A DNA stretch of 7,450 nt. Source: CAIYPH01 sp043744375. GTDB taxonomy: Bacteria; Pseudomonadota; Alphaproteobacteria; Acetobacterales; Acetobacteraceae. Shown one piece after another: positions 1 to 5,651 of this stretch. The stretch lies in the NCBI GenBank assembly GCA_043744375.1, contig JAYTUU010000063.1, positions 1 to 7,450 of the forward strand. The letters run 5' to 3'. Numbering within the stretch: position 1 is the stretch's first letter; every line of letters starts with the position of its first letter. The translations under genes were made by a program, and so were the position numbers. Below the pieces are notes generated by a model. The model saw nothing but the letters and a program-made list of their open reading frames with translations. It was not told the DNA's origin and ran no database searches.

Positions 1-15
1 AAGGCGGTGCTCAAC

Positions 16-166
16 CGTCATTGCGAGCCCTTGCGAAGCAATCCAGAGCCGCCCAAATGGTCTTGTGGTGATGCTGGATTGCTTCGCAAGGGCTCGCAAT
101 GACGCCCATCAGGTGAAGGATGAGGGCCGAGACCTGCAATGCCGTGCTTCACCCGATTGCCCTGCG
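16..166. repeat. REP-like palindromic repeat, left copy with extended tail
   Basis: Positions 16-46 and 74-104 are perfect 31-bp inverted copies of each other, separated by 27 nt, so 16-104 can fold into a long hairpin. The core includes CATTGCGAGCCCTTGCGAAG. The right arm continues into a tail to about 166. Segment 73-166 matches the reverse complement of 7201-7294 without gaps and with about eight mismatches by eye, so the true repeat unit is at least 94 bp, of which the 31-bp arm is only part. Similar CATTGCGAG...GAAGCAATCC palindromes are widely dispersed in proteobacterial genomes (general knowledge). No coding sequence is supported here. Confidence 0.85.
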
Positions 167-192
167 TTAAAATCCGGCTTGTAGTGCAATCC

Positions 193-207
193 GCATGGCA
201 GCCATGC
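193..207. promoter_or_regulatory. 15-bp perfect dyad upstream of the stress-protein gene
   Basis: GCATGGC and GCCATGC flank a single central A, giving a perfect 15-bp palindrome 58 nt before the ATG at 265. Its position suits an operator or a structured 5' leader. A loose -35-like TTGTAG lies at 179-184, but no convincing -10 follows, so promoter assignment is weak. The role as a regulator site is inference only. Confidence 0.3.
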
Positions 208-264
208 TAGGCTAGTCAGGTGCAAGGCCCGGGACCACCCGCCGCCGCTTCGAGGAGGACCAAG

Positions 265-1131
265 ATGGCCATTCGTAAACTGCTGCTCCCGCTGACCGGC
301 ACCGCCGCCGGGGAAGCCGCGCTGGCGACGGCACTGATCGTGGCCCGGCTATGGAACGCCCATGTCACCGCGCTGCATGTCCGCGTCGACAGCCGCGACG
401 TGGCACCGCTCGCCGGCGAGGGGCTGTCCGGCGCGATGATCGAGGAGATGATGTCGGCCACCGAGAAGGAAAGTTCGGACCGCGCCCAAGCGGTGCGCGC
501 GATGTTCGATCGCTTCGTCGAGCAGCATCACGTCTCCGTGTCCGAACCGCGCTACGACACCGGCCACGCAACGGCGAGCTTCGCCGCGGTGACCGGGCGC
601 GAGGAGGATCTGGTGGCACAACTCGCCCGCCTGTCCGACCTGACGATCGTGCCGCACCCGGAATCGGGCGATGATGTCTCCTCGTCCGACGCACTGCACG
701 CGGTGCTGTTCGACAGCGGGCGGCCCGTGCTGATCTCGCCGCAGACAGCACCGACCAGCGTCGGCTCCCGCGTCTGTATCGCCTGGAACGGCACCGCGGA
801 GTCGGCCTCGGCGGTGCAGGCCGCGCTGCCGTGGATGCTCCGGGCCGAAGCCGTGCGCATCCTCACCGCGTTGGGCTACCAGCGGCGCGGGCCAGAAGCG
901 CAGGACCTCGCGGATTATCTGGCGTTGCACGGCGTGAAGGCAGAGGTCGCCACTTTCCAGCCCGTCGACAAGACGGTCGGCGGCGGGCTGCTGAAGGCGG
1001 CCGCCGATTTCGGCTGCGATCTGCTGTGCATGGGTGCCTATTCGCACTCCCGGCTGCGCCAGTTGATCCTCGGCGGGGTGACGCGGGTGGTGCTCGAGCG
1101 GTCGAACCTGCCGGTGCTCATGAACCGCTGA
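265..1131 (+). CDS. Universal stress protein (UspA family), two-domain
   Basis: A 288-aa cytoplasmic protein built as tandem Usp folds. Residues 1 to about 160 form a diverged N-terminal domain (it opens MAIRKLLLPLTG). Residues about 167-288 form the better-conserved C-terminal domain. That domain carries the nucleotide-loop region MGAYSHSRLRQLILGGVTR at 256-274 and ends in the typical SNLPVLM. The usual GAYGHSR motif has Ser for the second Gly (S260), so ATP binding cannot be assumed. Family members are stress-survival proteins that bind ATP or act as regulatory partners. The ATG at 265 is chosen because GGAGG at 254-258 lies 6 nt upstream; a longer frame from 220 would add 15 unlikely Pro/Ala-rich residues. 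The gene stands alone, followed by a tandem repeat. Family assignment is secure; the specific role is unknown. Confidence 0.88.
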   Translation: MAIRKLLLPLTGTAAGEAALATALIVARLWNAHVTALHVRVDSRDVAPLAGEGLSGAMIEEMMSATEKESSDRAQAVRAMFDRFVEQHHVSVSEPRYDTGHATASFAAVTGREEDLVAQLARLSDLTIVPHPESGDDVSSSDALHAVLFDSGRPVLISPQTAPTSVGSRVCIAWNGTAESASAVQAALPWMLRAEAVRILTALGYQRRGPEAQDLADYLALHGVKAEVATFQPVDKTVGGGLLKAAADFGCDLLCMGAYSHSRLRQLILGGVTRVVLERSNLPVLMNR

Positions 1132-1154
1132 CGTGTATGGCGTTGACGATCCCG

Positions 1155-1260
1155 CCGGCGCAGCGGCGCCTCTTGAAAACCCGTCGCGGCGGCGGCGCTT
1201 GAAAACCCGCGCGGCGGCGCCGCTTGAAAACCCGGCGCAGCGGCGCCTCTTGAAAACCGG
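1155..1260. repeat. GC-rich tandem repeat, four units of about 26 bp
   Basis: Four units each end in TTGAAAAC, at 1173-1180, 1199-1206, 1224-1231 and 1250-1257, giving periods of 26, 25 and 26 bp. The first and fourth units are identical over 26 bp (1155-1180 and 1232-1257); the two middle units are variants in the GC-rich half. Each GC half is self-complementary, for example GGCGC, four nt, GCGCC at 1157-1170. The array fills most of the gap between the stress-protein and pirin genes. Both strands can be read as short Arg-rich peptides, which I regard as an artefact of composition. It could act as a transcription barrier or be a dispersed repeat family; no T-tract follows, so it is not a typical terminator. 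Confidence 0.85.
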
Positions 1261-1271
1261 GCGCGCCAGTC

Positions 1272-1304
1272 TTGTTTCGACTGATATGTTCGCTATTGAA
1301 CAAT
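1272..1304 (+). promoter_or_regulatory. Putative promoter/operator of the pirin gene
   Basis: This is an AT-rich stretch within GC-rich DNA directly upstream of the pirin start. TTGTTT (1272-1277) and CTATTG (1293-1298) could be -35 and -10 elements, though the 15-nt spacing is short. An inverted repeat TGTTC, six nt, GAACA (1287-1302) overlaps the -10 candidate and ends just before the AGGAG ribosome site, as expected for a repressor operator. No regulator gene is adjacent. Regulatory function is inferred. Confidence 0.4.
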
Positions 1305-1317
1305 CAGGAGCCGAACA

Positions 1318-2022
1318 ATGATCCAAGTGCAACCCTTCGCCCGCCTCGGCCGCTTCCAGAACGACTGGCTCAACGCGCGCTACCATTTCAGCTTCGGCCA
1401 GTACCGCGACCCTGCGCGCCGCGGCATCGGCGGCCTGCTGGTATGGAACGACGACGAGATCGCGCCGGGTCGCGGCTTCGACGCGCATCCGCACGAGGAC
1501 ATGGAGATCATCACCTTCGTCCGCGAAGGCGCCATCACCCATCGCGACAACCTGGGCAATGAGGGGCGGACGGCGGCGGGCGACGTGCAGGTGATGCATG
1601 CGGGCACCGGCATCGTGCACGCCGAAATGAACCTGGAGGCGACGCCGACGCGGCTGTTCCAGATCTGGATCCATCCGGGCACGCGTGGCGTGGCACCAGG
1701 CTGGGGGATGCGCAAGTTCCCCCGCGCCGACGGGGTGGGCGCCTTGACCGCGCTGGCCGACGGCCGGCCGGGCGCGGACGGCTCGGCGCTGCCGCTGCAC
1801 GCCGATGCTGCGGTGATCGCCGGCACGCTGAGCGCCGGGCAGACCGTGCGCCAGACCCTCGGCGCCGACCGCGTCGGCTACCTAGTCGCCTCCACAGGAT
1901 CGGTCACAGTGAACGGCGTGGCCGTCGGCACCCGCGACGGAGTAACGATCACAGACGAGGAGACCATCGAAATCACCGCCATAGAAAACGCCGAAATCGT
2001 GCTTGTCGACGTCATCGGATAA
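1318..2022 (+). CDS. Pirin family protein (bicupin)
   Basis: A 234-aa cytoplasmic pirin/YhaK-type bicupin, the normal bacterial size. The N-terminal cupin holds the four metal ligands expected for pirins: H57 and H59 in HPHEDMEI, and H101 and E103 in GIVHAEMN. A divalent iron site is therefore likely intact. The C-terminal domain (about 150-234) is a second, metal-free cupin, as usual in the family. Some bacterial pirins have quercetin 2,3-dioxygenase activity, others act as redox-responsive protein partners; the sequence does not decide which. The ATG at 1318 has AGGAG at 1306-1310. The last codons, including the TAA stop, lie inside an A/T-rich repeat shared with 6446-6493. The gene is monocistronic and convergent with rlmN. 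Confidence 0.93.
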   Translation: MIQVQPFARLGRFQNDWLNARYHFSFGQYRDPARRGIGGLLVWNDDEIAPGRGFDAHPHEDMEIITFVREGAITHRDNLGNEGRTAAGDVQVMHAGTGIVHAEMNLEATPTRLFQIWIHPGTRGVAPGWGMRKFPRADGVGALTALADGRPGADGSALPLHADAAVIAGTLSAGQTVRQTLGADRVGYLVASTGSVTVNGVAVGTRDGVTITDEETIEITAIENAEIVLVDVIG

Positions 2023-2061
2023 AAGTTTTTTGTTTCTTTTTTTCAAAAAAGAAAGCGCTTC
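2016..2061. repeat. A/T-rich palindromic repeat, short copy, at a convergent gene end
   Basis: CGGATAAAAGTTTTTTG opens both this segment and 6446-6462. After it comes a perfect 10-bp inverted repeat, 2033-2042 with 2045-2054, then GCGCTTC as in the longer copy. This copy lacks the right half seen at 6489-6522. It lies between the pirin stop (the TAA at 2020-2022 is inside the repeat) and the rlmN stop at 2065, so it may serve as a bidirectional transcription terminator. Read on the minus strand, GAAGCGCTTTC is followed by a run of T. Terminator function is inferred; the repeat relationship is seen directly. Confidence 0.75.
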
Positions 2062-2064
2062 GTC

Positions 2065-3237
2065 TCATCTGCCTGGGCGCTGGCTTTCCGTCCGCAACTG
2101 CCCGCAGGCGGCAAGAATGTCGCGTCCCCGCGGCGTCCGCACGGGGGACGAAAAACCGGCGTCCATAACGATCTGCGAAAAACGATCAATCGCGGCCGGC
2201 GTGCTGGTCTCGTACGGGCTGTTCGGCCAGGGATTGAACGGGATCAGGTTCACCTTGGCGGGCAGCCCGGCGATCAGGCGGACGAGTTCGCGCGCCTCGG
2301 CCTCGCTGTCGTTGATGCCTTTGAGCATCACGTATTCGAAGGTGATGCGGCGCGCGTTGCTGGCCGGCGGATAGCGGCGGCAGGCGGCGAGCACCTCGCG
2401 GATCGGATATTTGCGATTGAGCGGCACGATCTCGTCGCGCAGCGCGTCGGTAACAGCGTGCAGCGAGACCGCCAGGTTGACGCCGAGTTCCGCGCCGGCG
2501 CGGTCCATCATCGGCACCACGCCGGAGGTGGAGAGGGTGATGCGCCGGCGCGACAGAGCGATGCCTTCGCCGTCCATCACGATGGTCATCGCCTTCGCCA
2601 CGTTCTCGTAGTTGTAGAGCGGCTCGCCCATGCCCATCAGCACGATGGTGGAGAGCAGGCGCGGCGTTTCCCCCTTCGGGCTCGGCCATTCGCCGTAACT
2701 GTCCCGTGCGGCCATGAACTGGCCGACGATTTCGGCGGCGCCGAGATTGCGCACCAGCGTCTGCGTGCCGGTATGGCAGAACCGGCAGGACAGCGTGCAG
2801 CCGACCTGCGACGAGATGCACACAGCCCCGCGATCGGCGACGCGATCGGGGATATAGACGGTCTCCGCCTCCTGGCCGTCGCGGAAACGGAACAGGAATT
2901 TGCGGGTGTCATCGGTGCTGGTCTGCACGACCGCGGCTTCGGGGCGGCCGATGACGAAGCGTTCGGCGAGCTTTTCCTGCGTCGGCCTGGAGATCGAGGA
3001 CATCCGGGAGAACTCAGTGACGCCCTGGTGGTAGATCCAGTGCCACACCTGCTTGGCGCGAAACGGCGCCTCGCCGGCCTCGGTCAGCGCCTCCGCAAGC
3101 TCGGCCCGCGACAGGCCGACGAGTTCGCGCCGGCCATCCGGCAGCACTGCGGGCGGCGGGGCGAAGCGGGCGGTCTTGGCAAGAATTCTCGTGCGTTCGG
3201 CCTCGTTGAGGTCGAGGACATCGCTCACTTCGGACAC
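2065..3237 (-). CDS. rlmN: Dual-specificity RNA methyltransferase RlmN (radical SAM)
   Basis: RlmN methylates C2 of A2503 in 23S rRNA and of A37 in some tRNAs, using two SAM molecules and a [4Fe-4S] cluster. The cluster motif CxxxCxxC is at C147, C151 and C154 (in VGCTLSCRFCHTGTQ). The SAM-binding MGMGEPLYNYENV is at 201-213. The methyl-carrying C-terminal Cys is C378 in GRDILAACGQLR. Length (390 aa) and domain order (N-terminal helical RNA-binding part, then radical SAM barrel) are typical. No ATG lies near the N-terminus. GTG at 3237 is taken here, overlapping the IalB gene by 13 nt. GTG at 3228 gives a classical 4-nt GTGA overlap and 387 aa and is about equally likely; neither has a clear ribosome site. 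It is the last gene of the minus-strand cluster. Confidence 0.96.
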   Translation of the reverse strand: MSEVSDVLDLNEAERTRILAKTARFAPPPAVLPDGRRELVGLSRAELAEALTEAGEAPFRAKQVWHWIYHQGVTEFSRMSSISRPTQEKLAERFVIGRPEAAVVQTSTDDTRKFLFRFRDGQEAETVYIPDRVADRGAVCISSQVGCTLSCRFCHTGTQTLVRNLGAAEIVGQFMAARDSYGEWPSPKGETPRLLSTIVLMGMGEPLYNYENVAKAMTIVMDGEGIALSRRRITLSTSGVVPMMDRAGAELGVNLAVSLHAVTDALRDEIVPLNRKYPIREVLAACRRYPPASNARRITFEYVMLKGINDSEAEARELVRLIAGLPAKVNLIPFNPWPNSPYETSTPAAIDRFSQIVMDAGFSSPVRTPRGRDILAACGQLRTESQRPGR

Positions 3238-3764
3238 GCTTTGACGATGGCGTCATACGCCTTGCCGAAGCCCTTGAGGCTGAAATTATCGGTGACCGCG
3301 GCTTTCTGCGGGTGCGGCGACCGGGCCGCGACCTTCTGTGACTTCTGCATGGCCAGCACGACGGCGTGGCCGTCGCGGGCGAAGGCGGAGCGCTTGGCGG
3401 TGTAGAGTTCCACCTTGGTCTTGTCGATCTCGACATCCACCGTCGCCTTGTCGGCGTATTCGAAGCCGGCACTGAGGGCCACCGCATCGCGGCCGGCCTG
3501 GCGCTGGGTGACGGTCAGCACGATGTCGCCGCGGCCGGGGATGGCGGGGGCGGAGGATTTCGCCTTGGTGAAGGCGTAGCAGACCTTCTGGCCGGCCTCG
3601 TCATGGGTCGCGGCCTGCCAGTCGTCGAACACGCCGATGGATTTCGGCCCCGCTTGGGCCGCGGCGGGCGCGGGTTTGCCGGCGGCCGGGGCAGGCTTGG
3701 TCTGGGCCATCGCCGGGGCGGCAAGGGTGAGGGAGAGTAGCAAGGGGAGGGTGAGGGCGCGCAT
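3225..3764 (-). CDS. Invasion-associated locus B (IalB) family secreted protein
   Basis: A 179-aa exported protein. Residues 1-20 (MRALTLPLLLSLTLAAPAMA) form a clear Sec signal peptide, with likely cleavage after AMA20. A Pro/Ala-rich linker follows to about residue 40. The mature domain begins GVFDDWQAATHDEAGQKVCYAF, resembling the opening G-x-F/W-x-x-W...CYA pattern of the IalB family. Two Cys remain in the mature protein, C62 and C177, which could form a disulfide. IalB was named from Bartonella, where it affects erythrocyte invasion, but the family is common in non-pathogenic alphaproteobacteria and no invasion role should be inferred. ATG 3764 is chosen because it places the signal peptide at the N-terminus; a TTG at 3782 would add six residues. 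Its 3' end overlaps the rlmN start, so the two are probably co-expressed. Confidence 0.82.
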   Translation of the reverse strand: MRALTLPLLLSLTLAAPAMAQTKPAPAAGKPAPAAAQAGPKSIGVFDDWQAATHDEAGQKVCYAFTKAKSSAPAIPGRGDIVLTVTQRQAGRDAVALSAGFEYADKATVDVEIDKTKVELYTAKRSAFARDGHAVVLAMQKSQKVAARSPHPQKAAVTDNFSLKGFGKAYDAIVKACPK

Positions 3765-3812
3765 GGCGGCGTGTCTACCCAATAGACCCCGTGTCGAACA
3801 AGCGCGCGATCA

Positions 3813-4394
3813 TCATGCCTCCTGATCCTTGCGCGGGCGGAGCCAGACGGGTTTGTTGCGACGGAACACCGGATCGCCATGGCCGGTAGGCACCGGCGCC
3901 GCCCCACCACCGCCCGAATGCACGGGACGATCGGCAAAACGGCCGTGCTGCAGCAGGCGGTCATACAGCACCAGCGCGCCGGCGACGGCCAGATTGAGCG
4001 AGAAGCGGGTGGGGATCTGCACCACATGGGCACAGCGCGCCAGCGCTTCGGGCGACAGGCCGGAGCGTTCGGGGCCGAGGATGTAGGCGGCGTTCACCGG
4101 GTGACGAAAACTCGGCAGCGGAATGGCATCCTCGACGATCTCGACGCCGACGAGCACGCAGTTCTGTGGCAGTTCAAGCGCATCGAGCGACGGGAAGCGC
4201 CACAGCGGCACATGGGTCGCGGTGTCCGACGTGTCGGCGGCGCGGGCGGCGCGGGAGTCGAAGCCGGCGCCAAGGGTAAAACAGAACGCCGCCCCGAAGG
4301 CGTGCGCGGTGCGCAGCAGGGCGCCGACATTGGCCGATTTCGAGACGCCTTCGACGCCGATGCCGAAATAGCCACGGGTGCGCGCGAGGGTCAT
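3813..4394 (-). CDS. TrmH/SpoU family RNA 2'-O-methyltransferase, short form
   Basis: A 193-aa SPOUT-class methyltransferase without an added substrate-binding domain. It transfers methyl from SAM to a ribose 2'-OH in tRNA or rRNA; the target is not deducible. All three SpoU motifs are present: motif 1 ANVGALLRTAHAFGA (N22, R28), motif 2 ILGPERSGLS (E109) and motif 3 IPTRFSLNLAVAGALVLYD (N134). These match the catalytic set known from TrmH (Asn, Arg, Glu, Asn). The trefoil-knot SAM site is therefore expected to be intact. The C-terminal tail from about 155 is Gly/Pro and basic-rich and may contact RNA. The ATG at 4394 lies 10 nt after the stop of the DUF853 remnant; the ribosome site is weak (GGGG-like). 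It resembles uncharacterised alphaproteobacterial members more than TrmL. Confidence 0.87.
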   Translation of the reverse strand: MTLARTRGYFGIGVEGVSKSANVGALLRTAHAFGAAFCFTLGAGFDSRAARAADTSDTATHVPLWRFPSLDALELPQNCVLVGVEIVEDAIPLPSFRHPVNAAYILGPERSGLSPEALARCAHVVQIPTRFSLNLAVAGALVLYDRLLQHGRFADRPVHSGGGGAAPVPTGHGDPVFRRNKPVWLRPRKDQEA

Positions 4395-4404
4395 GTCCGC
4401 CCCG

Positions 4405-4668
4405 CTACCGCTTCAGGATCGACCCCAGCAGGCCACGCACCAAAGCGCGGCCAGCCTGCGACATCCCAGCCTGCGACATCCCGGACAGATCGCCCTTCAC
4501 GTCCGCACAGAACACCGGCACCCCCGCCGCCGAAAACGCCTCGGCCAGCACCTGCAATGTCACCGTCTTGCCGGTCCCGGTGGCGCCCGCGATCAGGCCG
4601 TGCCGGTTCGCGGTCGGCAGATGCAGCAGGCAGGGCGCCTCCCCACTGGCGATCAGAATGTCGGCCAT
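4405..4668 (-). pseudogene. Internally deleted remnant of a DUF853/HerA-like ATPase (YjgR family)
   Basis: An open 87-codon frame. Its first 68 residues resemble the N-terminus of DUF853 (HerA-like, E. coli YjgR type) ATPases: ANRHGLIAGATGTGKTVTL with the Walker A GATGTGKT at 28-35, then PVFCADVKGDLSG at 51-63. The next residues are GMSQAGMSQAG, and the protein ends at once with GRALVRGLLGSILKR, which resembles the extreme C-terminus of the same family. Full-length members are about 500 aa, so roughly 400 codons appear to be missing from the middle, including the distal ATPase motifs. The deletion is in frame. The start is 4 nt after the dehydrogenase stop, with GAGGGG abutting the ATG, which is close for a ribosome site. 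I call it a pseudogene; a translated mini-protein cannot be excluded. The family role of DUF853 is poorly defined. Confidence 0.75.
4453..4482. repeat. 15-bp tandem duplication inside the DUF853 remnant
   Basis: AGCCTGCGACATCCC occurs twice in direct succession (4453-4467 and 4468-4482). On the minus strand it encodes the repeated GMSQA. It sits exactly where the N-terminal family segment meets the C-terminal one, so it probably arose with, or mediated, the internal deletion. Confidence 0.85.
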
Positions 4669-4672
4669 CCCC

Positions 4673-5647
4673 TCAATAGCCCCGCGCGAGATCGACCTGA
4701 TGCGGCATCGCCGCCCCCGTGCGCCAGGCGCGCAAATTCTCGAACAGCAGGTCAAGGCTGTCGGGATTATAGGTGATCGGATCATCGACCGAGACATGCG
4801 GGGTAACGACGAGGTTCTTCGTCGTCCAGGCGCGATGCCCCCTGGGCAGCGGTTCGGCGGCAAACACGTCGAGCACCGCGCCGCCGAGATGGCCGCTGTC
4901 AAGCAGGTCGAACGCCGCCTCCTGATCGAGCACCGGGCCACGCCCGATATTCACCACCCCGGCGCCCGGCTTCAGCCGCAGCAGCCGCTCGCGGCTGATC
5001 AGGTTGCGGCTGGCCTCGGTCAACGGCGCGGCGAGCAGCAGGAAATCGGTCGTGGGCAGCACGCTGTCGATCGCATCAACGGCGATCACCCGATCGAAAT
5101 CCGGGTGCGGCGTGGCGGTGGTGCGCACGCCCGTGGTGATCGCGCCGAAATGCCGCGCCGCCCGGCTCGCCGACGCCCCCATGTCCCCAGTGCCAATCAT
5201 CGTCACATGCTTGCCGCGCAGCGAGGAGGCAAACAGCATCTTCCAGGTCTCGTCGCGCTGCTGCCCGATCATTTCGGGCATGCGGGAGTTCAGCATCAGC
5301 AGCGCCATCGCCGCATACTCGCCGGCCTTGCGGCTATGCACGCCGGAATTATTGAGCACCGCGGCCCCAGGCGGCAGGTCGGAGAACGGCATCAGCTTGT
5401 CGACCCCGGCCGACAGCAGAAAGATCATCTTCAGGTCGGGCGCCGGGCACGGAAACCGCTTGTAAAGCGTGGACGTCTGCGCGAGCAGCACGTCCGCCCA
5501 TGCCATGCCGGCCCGGAATTCCTCATCGGTAACGCCGAAGCGGATCTCGTGCCCCTGCTCGCCGGCCCGCGCCACCGCCTCGTCCCACTGCGCGCGGGTG
5601 ATCTCGAACAGCACATCGCCAGGGTCGTTCATCGCCAGAAACCGCAT
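4673..5647 (-). CDS. D-isomer-specific 2-hydroxyacid dehydrogenase family protein
   Basis: A 324-aa NAD(P)-dependent oxidoreductase that would interconvert a 2-keto acid and a D-2-hydroxy acid in the cytoplasm; the substrate is not identifiable. The catalytic domain is split around the Rossmann domain (about 105-290). The dinucleotide loop is GTGDMG at 152-157. The catalytic triad is complete: R236 in VVNIGRGPVLD, E265 in LDVFAAEPLP and H284 in VVTPHVSVD. Length is normal. The ATG at 5647 is preceded by GGGAGG 8 nt upstream, inside the end of the preceding methyltransferase gene, whose stop is only 4 nt away; an internal ATG at 5632 is less likely. It is co-transcribed with RNA-modification genes but has no evident functional link to them. 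It could be annotated as a glyoxylate/hydroxypyruvate reductase-like or phosphoglycerate dehydrogenase-like protein; I prefer the family name. Confidence 0.92.
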   Translation of the reverse strand: MRFLAMNDPGDVLFEITRAQWDEAVARAGEQGHEIRFGVTDEEFRAGMAWADVLLAQTSTLYKRFPCPAPDLKMIFLLSAGVDKLMPFSDLPPGAAVLNNSGVHSRKAGEYAAMALLMLNSRMPEMIGQQRDETWKMLFASSLRGKHVTMIGTGDMGASASRAARHFGAITTGVRTTATPHPDFDRVIAVDAIDSVLPTTDFLLLAAPLTEASRNLISRERLLRLKPGAGVVNIGRGPVLDQEAAFDLLDSGHLGGAVLDVFAAEPLPRGHRAWTTKNLVVTPHVSVDDPITYNPDSLDLLFENLRAWRTGAAMPHQVDLARGY

Positions 5648-5651
5648 CGTC

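Noticed and set aside
1155..1260. Possible CRISPR array
   Set aside because: The units are contiguous with a 25-26 bp period and no unique spacers between them, and no cas gene is present.
349..1800. 483-codon open frame on the minus strand
   Set aside because: It runs antisense through the stress-protein and pirin genes and translates the tandem repeat into repeated Arg-rich peptides. It has no recognisable domain and is a GC-rich shadow frame.
2458..3405. 315-codon open frame on the plus strand
   Set aside because: Antisense to rlmN, whose iron-sulfur and SAM motifs establish the real coding strand.
4669..4941. N-terminal extension of the DUF853 remnant into the dehydrogenase gene
   Set aside because: The added residues are an out-of-frame Arg/Ser/Cys-rich reading of the dehydrogenase C-terminus. 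The family N-terminus starts at the ATG at 4668.
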